Source: Rugamonas sp045984285 (lineage in GTDB: Bacteria > Pseudomonadota > Gammaproteobacteria > Burkholderiales > Burkholderiaceae_D). Taken from it: DNA of 64,000 nt. This document shows, piece by piece, positions 45,100-54,968 of the stretch (its first letter is position 1; each line of letters opens with the position of its first letter). The notes under the pieces are model-generated. The model did not search any database and had not been told where the DNA came from. It saw only the letters and a program-made list of their open reading frames with translations. Where the stretch lies: positions 62,001 to 126,000 of the forward strand of contig NZ_JBJQIK030000001.1 in the NCBI RefSeq assembly GCF_045984285.3, written 5' to 3'. The position numbers and the translations under genes were made by a program.

Positions 45100-46893
45100 A
45101 TGAGCGCACAATCCCTCCTGCTGCTCGCAGCATTCCTCATCGTCCTGCTGGCGCTGGCCTGGCCGCTGGGCGCATTCCTGGCGAAGGTCGGCGACGCGGA
45201 CATCAAGCCGCTGCCGGGCTTCGGCTGGCTGTTCCGCGCCGAACAGGCGCTGTATAAACTGGCGGGCGTGAAGCCGCAGGAAGGCGGCGGCTGGAAGTCC
45301 TACGCCATTGCCCTGCTGCTGTTCAATACGCTGGGCGTCTTCTTCGTCTATGCCGTGCAGCGCCTGCAGGCATGGCTGCCGCTGAATCCCCAGTCCATGA
45401 CGAACGTCAGCCCGGATTCTTCCTTCAATACGGCCGTGAGCTTCGTCGCCAACACCAACTGGCAGGGCTATTCCGGCGAGCAGACCATGAGCTATTTCAC
45501 GCAAATGGTGGCGCTGGCCGGACAGAACTTCTTCTCCGCCGCGACCGGCATTGCGGTGGCCTTCGCGCTGATCCGCGGCTTCGCCTCGCGTTCCGGTAAA
45601 TCCATCGGAAATTTTTGGACCGATATCACGCGCGCCACGCTCTATGTGCTGCTGCCGCTGTCGCTGCTGATGGCGGTGTTCCTCATGGGGCAAGGCGTGA
45701 TCCAGAACTTCGACGGCTACAGGGAAGTGCAGTTGCTGGAGAAGGTGGACTACAGCGTGCCGAAGCTGGGCGCGGACGGCCAGTCCCTGAAGGATGAACA
45801 GGGCCAGCCGGTGATGGAGGCCTTGACGGCCACTACCCAGACCATCGCCATGGGCCCCGTCGCTTCGCAGGAAGCCATCAAGATGTTGGGCACGAACGGC
45901 GGCGGCTTCTTTAACGCTAACTCGGCGCATCCCTTCGAGAATCCGACTGCGCTGAGCAATTTCTTGCAGATGCTGGCCATCTTCGTGATCCCGGCCGGAC
46001 TGTGCTTCGCCTTCGGCCGCATGGTGGGCGACCAGCGCCAGGGATGGGCGGTGTTGGGCGCAATGACCGTTATATTTGTCGTGATGACGCTGGTGATCTT
46101 CGCCGCGGAACAGCAGGCGCATCCCGCACTGCAGGCGCTGGGGATCGATCCGGCGGGCGGCAATATGGAGGGCAAGGAGACGCGTTTCGGCATCAGCGCC
46201 TCCGCACTGTTCGCTGCCGTGACGACCGCCGCCTCCTGCGGCGCCGTCAACGCCATGCACGATTCGCTGATGCCGCTGGGCGGCGCGGTGCCGCTGCTGC
46301 TGATGCAGTTCGGCGAAGTGATCTTCGGCGGCGTGGGCTCCGGCCTGTACGGCATGCTCATCTTCGCCATCATGACGGTGTTCATCGCGGGCCTGATGAT
46401 CGGCCGCACGCCGGAATACCTCGGCAAGAAGATCCAGGCCTATGAAATGAAGATGACTTCCATCGCCATTCTGGTGACGCCGGTGCTCGTGCTGGCCGGT
46501 ACGGCGGTGGCCGTGATGTCGGACCTCGGCACGGTAGGCATTGCCAATCCGGCGGCGCATGGCTTCTCGGAGATCCTGTATGCCTTCAGTTCGGCCGCCA
46601 ACAACAACGGCAGCGCATTCGCCGGCCTGTCCGCCAACACGCCGTTCTACAACACCATGCTGGCCATCGCCATGTGGTTCGGACGTTTCGCCATGATCGT
46701 GCCGATCCTTGCCATCGCAGGCTCGCTTGCTTCCAAACCCCGCCTTCCCGTGAACGAGGGCACGATGCCGACCCACGGTGCGCTGTTCATCACGCTGCTG
46801 GTTGGCGTGGTGGTGCTGGTCGGCGTACTGAATTACGTTCCCGCGCTGGCCCTGGGCCCCGTGGTCGAACACCTGCAACTTTTCTCGAAATAA
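45100..46893 (+). CDS. kdpA: K+-transporting ATPase subunit A
   Basis: A 597-residue channel-like subunit, a relative of potassium-channel/SKT proteins, that binds and conducts K+. The selectivity filter loops are visible as NTNWQGYSGEQTMSYF, GTNGGGFFNANSAHPFENPT, TTAASCGAVNAMHD and NNGSAFAGLSANTPFYN. It starts right after the kdpF stop. Together with KdpB and KdpC it forms the high-affinity uptake pump. Confidence 0.97.
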   Translation: MSAQSLLLLAAFLIVLLALAWPLGAFLAKVGDADIKPLPGFGWLFRAEQALYKLAGVKPQEGGGWKSYAIALLLFNTLGVFFVYAVQRLQAWLPLNPQSMTNVSPDSSFNTAVSFVANTNWQGYSGEQTMSYFTQMVALAGQNFFSAATGIAVAFALIRGFASRSGKSIGNFWTDITRATLYVLLPLSLLMAVFLMGQGVIQNFDGYREVQLLEKVDYSVPKLGADGQSLKDEQGQPVMEALTATTQTIAMGPVASQEAIKMLGTNGGGFFNANSAHPFENPTALSNFLQMLAIFVIPAGLCFAFGRMVGDQRQGWAVLGAMTVIFVVMTLVIFAAEQQAHPALQALGIDPAGGNMEGKETRFGISASALFAAVTTAASCGAVNAMHDSLMPLGGAVPLLLMQFGEVIFGGVGSGLYGMLIFAIMTVFIAGLMIGRTPEYLGKKIQAYEMKMTSIAILVTPVLVLAGTAVAVMSDLGTVGIANPAAHGFSEILYAFSSAANNNGSAFAGLSANTPFYNTMLAIAMWFGRFAMIVPILAIAGSLASKPRLPVNEGTMPTHGALFITLLVGVVVLVGVLNYVPALALGPVVEHLQLFSK

Positions 46894-46902
46894 GAGGTTC
46901 CC

Positions 46903-48969
46903 ATGTCACGCAACAAGCTGACACTTTTCGACAGCAAGCTGGTGGGCCCGGCCCTACTGGAGGCCTTCCGCAAGCTGCATCCGCGCGTACAGCTGCGCAG
47001 CCCTGTGATGTTCGTGGTGTACGTCGGCAGCATCATCACCACGCTGCTTGCCATCCAGGCAGTGGATGGCAAGGGCGAAGCGAGCTTCGGCTTCATCCTG
47101 GCCACCGCGGTCTGGCTGTGGTTCACCGTGCTGTTCGCGAATTTCGCGGAAGCGCTGGCGGAAGGCCGCAGCAAGGCGCAGGCAGAATCGCTGCGCGCAT
47201 TGAAGCAGACCGTCATCGCGAAGAAGCTGTCCACGCCTCAGTACGGCACCACCTGGCTGCCGGTGCCGGCCACCGACCTGCGCAAGGGCATGACGGTGCT
47301 GGTGGAGGCGGGGGATGTCATCCCGGCCGACGGTGAAGTCATCTCCGGCATGGCTTCGGTGGACGAAAGCGCCATCACCGGCGAATCCGCGCCGGTGATC
47401 CGCGAATCTGGCGGCGATTTTTCCGCCGTCACCGGCGGCACGCGCGTGCTGTCGGACTGGCTGGTGGTACGCGTCACCGTCAACCCCGGCGAGGCCTTCA
47501 TCGACCGCATGATCTCGATGGTGGAGGGCGCCAAGCGCCAGAAAACCCCGAACGAAATCGCGCTGACCATCCTGCTGGTGGCCCTCACCATCATCTTCCT
47601 GGTGGTGACGGTAACGCTGCTGCCGTTCTCGCTGTTCTCGGTGGCGGCTGCGGGAGCCGGCGCGCCGGTGACGATGACTGTGCTGATTGCGCTGCTGGTC
47701 TGCCTGATCCCTACGACCATCGGCGGCCTGCTGTCGGCGATTGGCGTGGCGGGCATGAGCCGCATGATGCAGGCGAACGTCATCGCCACCTCCGGCCGCG
47801 CCGTGGAGGCTGCCGGCGATGTGGATGTGCTGCTGCTCGATAAGACGGGCACCATCACGCACGGCAACCGCCAGGCGGCCAGCTTCCTGCCCGCGCCCGG
47901 CGTGAGCGAAGAGCAGCTGGCGCGTTCGGCAAAGCTGGCTTCCATGGCCGACGAAACGCCGGAAGGCCGCAGCATCGTGGTGCTGGCCCGCCAGCGCTTC
48001 AATATCCATGAGGCGGATACCGCCGTGGAAGGCGCCACCTTCGTGGAATTCTCGGCCCAAACGCGCATGAGCGGCGCCGATATCGGAGAACGCGAAGTGC
48101 GCAAGGGCGCAGCGGATACCGTGAAGCGCTATGTGGAAACGCTGGGCGGCAGCTATCCGGCCGAGGTGGCGCGTAGCGTCGATGCCGTGGCGCGCCGCGG
48201 CGCCACGCCGCTGGTGGTGGTCGATAATATGCGTGTAATGGGCGTGGTGGAGTTGAAGGATGTCGTCAAGGCGGGCATCAAGGAGCGCTTCGCGGAGCTG
48301 CGCCGCATGGGCATCCGCACCGTGATGATCACCGGCGACAACAAGCTGACTGCCGCCGCCATCGCCGCCGAAGCTGGCGTGGATGATTTCCTGGCCGAAG
48401 CCACGCCGGAAGACAAGCTGAAACTGATCCGCAGCTACCAGGCCGAAGGTCGCCTGGTGGCGATGACCGGCGACGGCACCAACGACGCTCCGGCGCTGGC
48501 GCAGGCCGACGTGGCGGTCGCCATGAACAGCGGCACGCAGGCGGCCAAGGAAGCCGGCAATATGGTGGACCTGGACTCCAACCCCACCAAGCTGCTGGAG
48601 ATCGTTGAAATCGGCAAGCAGATGCTGATGACGCGCGGCTCGCTCACCACGTTCTCGATCGCGAACGATGTGGCGAAGTACTTTGCCATCATCCCGGCGG
48701 CCTTCGTCGGCACCTATCCGCAGCTGAAGGCGCTGGATGTGATGCAGCTGACCAGCGCCAATTCGGCCATCATGTCCGCCGTGATCTTCAATGCGCTGAT
48801 CATCGTGGCGCTGATTCCGCTGGCGCTGAAGGGCGTGAAATACCGCGCCATTGGCGCCAGCCTGCTGCTGCGCCGGAACCTGCTCGTGTACGGCCTTGGC
48901 GGCATTGTGCTGCCTTTCATCGGCATCAAGCTGATCGACATGGTGCTCGCCGCACTCAATCTCGCATAA
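46903..48969 (+). CDS. kdpB: K+-transporting ATPase subunit B
   Basis: A 688-residue P-type ATPase that drives K+ uptake. The phosphorylated Asp is in VLLLDKTGTITHG near residue 309. The actuator loop has SAITGESAPVIRESGGD, the hinge is MTGDGTNDAPALAQADV, and the membrane region has LVCLIPTTIGGLLSAIG. AGAGG lies before the ATG, 9 nt after kdpA. Confidence 0.97.
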   Translation: MSRNKLTLFDSKLVGPALLEAFRKLHPRVQLRSPVMFVVYVGSIITTLLAIQAVDGKGEASFGFILATAVWLWFTVLFANFAEALAEGRSKAQAESLRALKQTVIAKKLSTPQYGTTWLPVPATDLRKGMTVLVEAGDVIPADGEVISGMASVDESAITGESAPVIRESGGDFSAVTGGTRVLSDWLVVRVTVNPGEAFIDRMISMVEGAKRQKTPNEIALTILLVALTIIFLVVTVTLLPFSLFSVAAAGAGAPVTMTVLIALLVCLIPTTIGGLLSAIGVAGMSRMMQANVIATSGRAVEAAGDVDVLLLDKTGTITHGNRQAASFLPAPGVSEEQLARSAKLASMADETPEGRSIVVLARQRFNIHEADTAVEGATFVEFSAQTRMSGADIGEREVRKGAADTVKRYVETLGGSYPAEVARSVDAVARRGATPLVVVDNMRVMGVVELKDVVKAGIKERFAELRRMGIRTVMITGDNKLTAAAIAAEAGVDDFLAEATPEDKLKLIRSYQAEGRLVAMTGDGTNDAPALAQADVAVAMNSGTQAAKEAGNMVDLDSNPTKLLEIVEIGKQMLMTRGSLTTFSIANDVAKYFAIIPAAFVGTYPQLKALDVMQLTSANSAIMSAVIFNALIIVALIPLALKGVKYRAIGASLLLRRNLLVYGLGGIVLPFIGIKLIDMVLAALNLA

Positions 48970-48979
48970 AGGAACAACC

Positions 48980-49555
48980 ATGATTTCCCACCTGCGTCCC
49001 GCACTGGTGCTGTTCGGCGCCCTGAGCATCGTATGCGGCCTTATCTATCCCTATGCCGTCACCGGCATCGGCCAGGCGGTGTTCCCGGAACAGGCCAACG
49101 GCAGCCTGGTTCAGCGCGGCGGCATCACCGTCGGCTCGCGCCTGATCGGCCAGAGCTTCACTTCGCCGCGCTATTTCTGGGGCCGCCCATCGGCCACCGC
49201 GCCGATGGCGAACAATGCCGCCGGTTCGGGCGGCTCCAATCTGGGCCCCCTGAATCCCGCACTGGCCGATGCCGTAAAGGGCCGGGTGGACGCGCTGAAA
49301 GCGGCCGATCCAGGCAATACCATGCCGATTCCGGCGGACCTCGTGACCGCTTCGGCCAGCGGCCTCGATCCCGAGATCAGTCTGGCCGCCGCGCGCTACC
49401 AGCTGCGCCGGGTAGCGGCGGCACGCGGACTGCCGCAATCCGCCGTGGAGACTCTGATTGCACAACATGCACAGGAGGCCCTGTTCGGCATCTTCGGCGA
49501 AGCGCGCGTGAACGTGCTGGAGCTGAATCTGGCGCTTGATGCGCTGCACAAGTAA
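48980..49555 (+). CDS. kdpC: K+-transporting ATPase subunit C
   Basis: A 191-residue single-helix periplasmic-facing subunit. The helix is LVLFGALSIVCGLIYPYAVTG-like at residues 10-32. The family core is QRGGITVGSRLIGQSF and YFWGRPSAT, ending NVLELNLALDAL. AAGGA precedes the ATG, 10 nt after kdpB. Confidence 0.96.
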   Translation: MISHLRPALVLFGALSIVCGLIYPYAVTGIGQAVFPEQANGSLVQRGGITVGSRLIGQSFTSPRYFWGRPSATAPMANNAAGSGGSNLGPLNPALADAVKGRVDALKAADPGNTMPIPADLVTASASGLDPEISLAAARYQLRRVAAARGLPQSAVETLIAQHAQEALFGIFGEARVNVLELNLALDALHK

Positions 49556-49558
49556 GAT

Positions 49559-52285
49559 GTGAACATGCTTCCTCTCGACAGCCAACGCCCCAACCCGGAT
49601 GACCTGCTCGCCCAGGTGCAGGCCCAGGAGAAAAAAGCGGCGCGCGGCCGCCTGCGCATCTACTTTGGAGCCTCCGCCGGCGTGGGCAAGACATACGCCA
49701 TGCTGGCGGCCGCCCACAAGCTGCAGGCCGAAGGACTGCGCCCGCTGGTTGGCATCGTCGAGACGCATGGCCGCAGCGACACGGCGGCCATGCTGGCCTC
49801 CCTGGAAGTGCTGCCGCTGAAGCAGGTGGATTACCGCGGCAGGAGCCTGCCCGAGTTCGACCTGGATGCGGCGCTGGCGCGCAGGCCCGAACTGGTGCTG
49901 GTGGACGAGCTGGCGCATTCCAATGCCCCCGGATCACGCCATCCCAAGCGCTGGCAGGATGTGGAAGAACTGCTGGAAGCAGGCATCGACGTATTCACCA
50001 CGGTGAACGTGCAGCATCTGGAGAGCCTGAACGACGTGGTTGGCGGTATCACCGGCATCCGCGTGGCGGAAACCCTGCCGGACAAAGTATTCGACCAGGC
50101 CGACGAAGTGGTGCTGGTGGATGTGCCGGCGGATGAACTGCTGGCCCGCCTGCGTCTCGGCAAGGTCTACCGCGCGGCGCAGGCGGAACAGGCGGCGCAG
50201 AACTTCTTCCGCAAGGGGAACCTGATCGCACTGCGCGAGCTGGCGCTGCGCCGCACGGCCGACCGCATCCAGGACGACGTACAGGCCTACCGCGTCGAGA
50301 AATCCATCAGCCCCCTGTGGAAGACCGGCGCCGTGCTGCTGGCCTGCGTGGGGCCGCGCGCCGGGGCCGAACATGTGGTGCGCAGCGCGGCGCGCCTGGC
50401 CGGGCAACTGAACGCCGAATGGCATGCGGTCTATGTTGAAACACCGTCCTTGCAGCGCCTGGCCGCGCCGCGCCGCGAGCGCATCCTGCAGGTGCTGAAG
50501 CTGGCCCAGGACCTCGGCGCGACGACTGCGGTGGTGACGGGGGATGATATCGCCGCCTCGCTCACGGCCTATGCCAGCGGCCAGAATATATCGAAACTGA
50601 TCATGGGCCGCGCCGGCACCAATTATTTCTGGCGCCAGCCCCATCGCCTGCGCATTGCCCAGCTGGCGCCGGAGGCCGACCTGATCGAAGTCGGCGCATC
50701 GCCTTTCCAGCCCGGTGAGGCCGTGCGCGGCAATGCCGGTCCCGACATGCCGCGCAGCGAGGGCGAAGTGCTGCCCGGCGAGCACCGCCTGTCGCGCTAT
50801 CACCGCTACGTGCTCGCGGCGATGGCCAGTATGGTGCTCGGCGTATTCGTGATGCCGCTCGAACGGTATCTTGACCTCACCAATATCGCGATGCTGTACC
50901 TGCTGGCCGTATTGCTGGTGGCTTTCAAGCTCGGGCGCGGTCCCGCCACGCTGGCCAGCGTGATCGGCGTGGCATGCTTCGATTTCCTGTTTGTGCCGCC
51001 AAAATTCTCGTTCTCGGTCAGCGACCTGCAATACCTCGTCACTTTCGGCGCCATGCTTGCCGTCGGCCTGCTGACAGGCCACCTCGCAGCCGGATTGCGC
51101 TTTCAGGCGCGGGTATCCGCGCACCGCGAAACACGCGCCCGCGCCCTGTATGAGTATGCGCGCGAGCTGACCGGCGTGCTGCAGACGGAGCAGATCTTCG
51201 AGATCACGCAGCGCTTCCTGCAGCGCTCCTTCCGCGCCCGCGTAACGCTGATGCTGCCCGATGCGGCTGGCCGTTTGCAGGTGGCGCCCGATGCAGGCGT
51301 GGATGCCGGGATTGCGCAATGGTCCTTCGACCATGCTGAGCGCGCCGGATTCGGCACCGACACATTGCCGTCTTCGCCGGTGTTCTATTTGCCCCTGATT
51401 GCGCCGATGCGCACGCGTGGAGTGCTCGCACTGGAGCCGCAGGACAGGCGCTGGCTGCTGATTCCCGAGCAGCGCCGCCAGCTGGATACCTTTGCCGCGC
51501 TGGCCGCGATTGCTCTGGAGCGCGTGCATTACATTGAAGTGGCGCAGGGCGCGCTGGTGCAGATCGAGTCTGAGCGGCTGCGCAATTCGCTGCTGGCGGC
51601 GCTGTCGCATGACCTGCGCACCCCGCTTACCTCACTGGTCGGGCTGGCGGAATCGCTCGCGATGTCGAAACCCGCGCTGGCGCCGGAACAGCTGGACCTG
51701 GCCCGTTCGCTGCAGGAAGAAACCCTGCGTATGAGCGCACTGGTGGCCAACCTGCTGGACATGGCGCGCATCGAAAGCGGCGCAGTGAAACTGAACCTGC
51801 AATGGCAGTCGCTGGAAGAGGTGGCGGGCAGCGCACTGCGCGCCAGCCGCGGCCTGCTGGCGCAGCACCAGGTGGCCACCCGCCTGCCCGCAGGCCTGCC
51901 GCTGGTGCAGTATGACGCCATGCTGATCGAGCGCGTGCTGTGCAACCTGCTGGAGAACGCCGCCAAGTACACGCCGGCCGGCAGCACCATCACCATCGCC
52001 GCTGCGCTTCCGGGGGAGGAATACTCGCATATCACCGTGAGCGTCAGCGACAACGGCCCCGGCCTGCCTCCGGGCCAGGAAACGGCCATCTTCGAGAAGT
52101 TCACGCGCGGTGAACGCGAATCGGCCAAGCCGGGCGTCGGCCTGGGCCTCGCCATCTGCCGCGCCATCGTGCACGCGCATGGCGGCAGTATCCGCGCCGT
52201 GCGTTCGGAAGAAGGCGGCGCATCCATCGAATTCACGCTTCCGCTGAGGACTCCGCCCGCGATGCCTGAGGAAACAGAACTATGA
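49559..52285 (+). CDS. kdpD: sensor histidine kinase KdpD
   Basis: A 908-residue K+/osmotic-stress sensor. The KdpD N-terminal domain has the Walker A motif FGASAGVGKTYAMLA and Walker B LVLVDELAHSN. A USP-like domain follows (about 240-380), then four helices (about 410-510), a GAF-like region, the HisKA site in ALSHDLRTPLTSLVG near 681 and the HATPase domain with NLLENAAKYTPAG and GVGLGLAICRAI. The start may be GTG at 49559 or the ATG two codons later; kdpC ends 4 nt earlier. Overlaps kdpE by 4 nt. Confidence 0.95.
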   Translation: MNMLPLDSQRPNPDDLLAQVQAQEKKAARGRLRIYFGASAGVGKTYAMLAAAHKLQAEGLRPLVGIVETHGRSDTAAMLASLEVLPLKQVDYRGRSLPEFDLDAALARRPELVLVDELAHSNAPGSRHPKRWQDVEELLEAGIDVFTTVNVQHLESLNDVVGGITGIRVAETLPDKVFDQADEVVLVDVPADELLARLRLGKVYRAAQAEQAAQNFFRKGNLIALRELALRRTADRIQDDVQAYRVEKSISPLWKTGAVLLACVGPRAGAEHVVRSAARLAGQLNAEWHAVYVETPSLQRLAAPRRERILQVLKLAQDLGATTAVVTGDDIAASLTAYASGQNISKLIMGRAGTNYFWRQPHRLRIAQLAPEADLIEVGASPFQPGEAVRGNAGPDMPRSEGEVLPGEHRLSRYHRYVLAAMASMVLGVFVMPLERYLDLTNIAMLYLLAVLLVAFKLGRGPATLASVIGVACFDFLFVPPKFSFSVSDLQYLVTFGAMLAVGLLTGHLAAGLRFQARVSAHRETRARALYEYARELTGVLQTEQIFEITQRFLQRSFRARVTLMLPDAAGRLQVAPDAGVDAGIAQWSFDHAERAGFGTDTLPSSPVFYLPLIAPMRTRGVLALEPQDRRWLLIPEQRRQLDTFAALAAIALERVHYIEVAQGALVQIESERLRNSLLAALSHDLRTPLTSLVGLAESLAMSKPALAPEQLDLARSLQEETLRMSALVANLLDMARIESGAVKLNLQWQSLEEVAGSALRASRGLLAQHQVATRLPAGLPLVQYDAMLIERVLCNLLENAAKYTPAGSTITIAAALPGEEYSHITVSVSDNGPGLPPGQETAIFEKFTRGERESAKPGVGLGLAICRAIVHAHGGSIRAVRSEEGGASIEFTLPLRTPPAMPEETEL

Positions 52286-52989
52286 ATCAAGTCCATAATC
52301 CGGCGCCGGTCGCCCTGCTGATCGAAGACGAACCGCAGATCCGCCGCTTTGTGCGCCTGGCGCTCGAAGGCGAAGGCTGGCAGGTGCAGGAAGCGGCCAC
52401 CATGAACCGTGGCCTGATCGATGCAGGGACGCGCCGTCCCGACCTCGTCATCCTCGACCTCGGCCTGCCCGATGGCGACGGCATCGACCTGATTGCGGAC
52501 CTGCGCAAATGGTCATCCGTACCCGTCATCGTGCTTTCGGCCCGCGTGAGCGAGGAAGAAAAGATCCGCGCCCTGGACGCAGGCGCGGACGACTACCTGA
52601 CCAAACCTTTCGGCGTCGGCGAGCTGCTGGCCCGTGTGCGGGCTGCGCTGCGCCGCCAGCGCAAGCCGGGCGCCGATGCGGCGGGCGTGGTGCAATTCGG
52701 CGAGGTGAAAGTCGACCTGCCGAAGCGCCTCGTCACACGCGGCGGCCAGATGGTGCACCTGACGCCGACCGAATTCCGCCTGCTCTCGGTGCTGGTCAAT
52801 AACGCCGGCCGTGTGGTCACGAACCCGCAGCTGCTGCGCGAAGTGTGGGGACCGTCGCACTCCGAAAGCGGCCATTACCTCCGCATCTACATGGGGCATC
52901 TTCGACAGAAGCTGGAAGAGGACCCCGCCCAACCTGCTTACCTGCTGACTGAAACCGCAGTCGGCTACCGCCTCCTGCTGCCGGCCTAG
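52282..52989 (+). CDS. kdpE: response regulator KdpE
   Basis: A 235-residue OmpR-type regulator. The acidic pair is in LLIEDEPQIRRF, the phosphoacceptor Asp in LVILDLGLPDGDG near 57, and the Lys in DYLTKPFGVGELLARVR. The C-terminal winged helix contains HLTPTEFRLLSVLVNNAGRVVTN split by the usual loops and SHYLRIYMGHLRQKLE-like sequence. It should activate kdpFABC from the TTTAC repeats upstream. ATGA overlap with kdpD. Confidence 0.95.
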   Translation: MNQVHNPAPVALLIEDEPQIRRFVRLALEGEGWQVQEAATMNRGLIDAGTRRPDLVILDLGLPDGDGIDLIADLRKWSSVPVIVLSARVSEEEKIRALDAGADDYLTKPFGVGELLARVRAALRRQRKPGADAAGVVQFGEVKVDLPKRLVTRGGQMVHLTPTEFRLLSVLVNNAGRVVTNPQLLREVWGPSHSESGHYLRIYMGHLRQKLEEDPAQPAYLLTETAVGYRLLLPA

Positions 52990-53080
52990 ACGACAGCAGA
53001 CCCACGCAGCAATGAAGCCAGCTGCGCCTCCCTCGCGGGCGGCGAAGGCTTCGCTCATCCCAACACTTTGAAAGCACATC

Positions 53081-53794
53081 ATGAAACATTTGATTCTTGC
53101 CACCGCCATCTCCGCCGTTTTCGCCGCGCATGCGCATGCCGGAGACTTCAGCCTCAATGCCGCCGCCGTTTCCGACTACCGCTATCGCGGCATCTCGCAA
53201 ACCCGCCTGCAGTCCGCACTGCAGGGCGGTGCGGACTGGGTGGACAGCGGCTCCGGCCTGTACGTGGGCGTATGGGCGTCCACCATCAAATGGACGAAGG
53301 ACGCGGGCGGCGGCGGCAGCACGGAATGGGACATCTATGCAGGCAAGCGTGGCGACATCGCCGAAGGCGTGAGCTACGACGTGGGCGTGCTTGGCTATGC
53401 CTATCCGTCGAATGGCCTGAACCCCAGCGCGAACACCCTGGAGCTGTATGGCCAGATCGGCAGCGGCCCGTTCACGCTGAAGTACTCGCACTCCACCACC
53501 AACCTGTTCGGCTTCGCCGACAGCAGGCATAGCGGCTACATCGACGGCACTTTCAGCAAGGAGATCGGCGAGGGCTATGGCGTCAGCCTGCACGCCGGCC
53601 ACCAGCAGGTGAAGCACAACAGCAAGGCAAGCTACAGCGACTGGAAGGCTGGCATCAGCAAGGATTTCGGCGTCGCTACAGTGACGCTAGCCTACGTTGG
53701 AACCAACGCGGACAGAAATGCCTATGCCTCGCCGGCGAACGGCAAATTCACAGGCAGGAACGCCCTGCAGCTGATGGTTGCCAAAACTTTCTGA
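53081..53794 (+). CDS. TorF-family putative porin
   Basis: A 237-residue outer-membrane beta-barrel of the TorF/Gcw_chp group. A signal peptide (MKHLILATAISAVFAAHAHA) precedes the characteristic start NAAAVSDYRYRGISQTRLQSA. Alternating strands follow, ending in LQLMVAKTF with a C-terminal Phe, as expected for barrel insertion. The group has been linked to metabolite passage; substrate unknown. It lies 91 nt after kdpE and converges on the VWA gene 4 nt away; a small hairpin (CTGAGC ... GCTCAG, 53791-53810) spans the two stops. Confidence 0.8.
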   Translation: MKHLILATAISAVFAAHAHAGDFSLNAAAVSDYRYRGISQTRLQSALQGGADWVDSGSGLYVGVWASTIKWTKDAGGGGSTEWDIYAGKRGDIAEGVSYDVGVLGYAYPSNGLNPSANTLELYGQIGSGPFTLKYSHSTTNLFGFADSRHSGYIDGTFSKEIGEGYGVSLHAGHQQVKHNSKASYSDWKAGISKDFGVATVTLAYVGTNADRNAYASPANGKFTGRNALQLMVAKTF

Positions 53795-53798
53795 GCGC

Positions 53799-54968
53799 TT
53801 ATTTGCTCAGCGTGCGCATGGCCCGCTCAAGGCCTTCGATGGTGATCGGATACATGCGGTTGTTCATCAGCTGCCTGATCACGGAGATGGACTGGCGGTA
53901 CTGCCACAGCCCTTCCGGCTCGGGATTCAGCCAGATGAATTTTGGGAAGGTGGAGGTGAAGCGCGCCAGCCATTCGGAGCCCGCCTCCTCGTTGTTGTAT
54001 TCCACAGAGCCGCCCGGCTGCAGGATCTCGTAGGGACTCATGGTGGCGTCGCCGACGAAGATCAGCTTCGTATCGGGCGGGTATTTGCGCAGCACGTCCC
54101 AGGTGGGGAAGCGTTCCGAATTGCGGCGGCGGTTGTTCTTCCACAGGTAGTCGTAGACGCAATTGTGGAAGTAGTAGAACTCCATGTTCTTGAATTCGGT
54201 CTTCGAAGCCGAGAACAGTTCCTCGGTGCGTTCGATATGGTCGTCCATGGTGCCGCCCACGTCGAACAGCATCAGCACCTTCACGTTGTTGCGGCGCTCA
54301 GGCTGCATCTTGATGTCGAGGTAGCCCGCGTTGTTGGCGGTGGCGCGGATGGTCTGGTCCAGCGCCAGTTCCTCGGCGGCGCCTTCGCGCGCGAACTTGC
54401 GCAGCCGGCGCAGCGCCACCTTGATATTGCGGGTGCCCAGTTCGCGGTCGCCGTCGTAGTCCTTGTAGGCGCGGGCTTCCCACACCTTGACTGCCGTGCG
54501 GTTGCCGCCCTTGCCGCCGATGCGGATGCCTTCGGGATTGGTGCCGCCGTTGCCGAAGGGCGAAGTCCCGCCGGTGCCTATCCACTTGCTGCCGCCTTCG
54601 TGGCGTTCCTTCTGTTCCTTCAGCAGCTCGTTGAGGCGGTCCATCAGCTTGTCGTAGCCGAATTTCTCCAGCGCGGCCTTCTGCTCTTCGCTCAGTTCGC
54701 GCTCCATGCGCTTCACCAGCCATTCCAGCGGAATCGCGCTGCTGGTTTCGAAGGCGCCATTGATTCCTTTGAAATACTGCGCGAAGGCGCGGTCGAACTT
54801 GTCGTAGTTGGCTTCATCCTTCACCAGCGTGAGGCGGGAGAGGTAATAGAAGTCGTCCATCGACGGCGCGATGACGTTCTTTTCCATCGCTTCCAGCAGC
54901 GTGAGGAATTCCTTGATCGTGACGGGAATCTTCGCGTCCTTCAGCGTGAAGAAGAAATCGATCAGCAT
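53799..54968 (-). CDS. CoxE-like VWA-domain protein
   Basis: A 389-residue protein with a von Willebrand A domain in the second half. Its metal site reads KVLMLFDVGGTMDDH (DxGxT, where many VWA proteins have DxSxS), and IFVGDATMSPYEI is the later part. The N-terminal half is helical. MoxR ATPases and such VWA proteins usually act together as chaperone pairs in protein complex or cofactor insertion. The start at 54968 overlaps the upstream acetyltransferase stop by one base (TGATG); an earlier ATG would run back into that gene. Confidence 0.88.
   Translation of the reverse strand: MLIDFFFTLKDAKIPVTIKEFLTLLEAMEKNVIAPSMDDFYYLSRLTLVKDEANYDKFDRAFAQYFKGINGAFETSSAIPLEWLVKRMERELSEEQKAALEKFGYDKLMDRLNELLKEQKERHEGGSKWIGTGGTSPFGNGGTNPEGIRIGGKGGNRTAVKVWEARAYKDYDGDRELGTRNIKVALRRLRKFAREGAAEELALDQTIRATANNAGYLDIKMQPERRNNVKVLMLFDVGGTMDDHIERTEELFSASKTEFKNMEFYYFHNCVYDYLWKNNRRRNSERFPTWDVLRKYPPDTKLIFVGDATMSPYEILQPGGSVEYNNEEAGSEWLARFTSTFPKFIWLNPEPEGLWQYRQSISVIRQLMNNRMYPITIEGLERAMRTLSK

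Noticed and set aside
46954..49029. 691-residue reverse frame over kdpB and kdpC
   Set aside because: Antisense shadow of a P-type ATPase gene; His/Gln-rich with no domain.
52990..53080. Possible small gene between kdpE and the porin
   Set aside because: The only short frame (starting near 53011) has no ribosome site and no recognisable sequence; the 91-nt gap is more likely control sequence.
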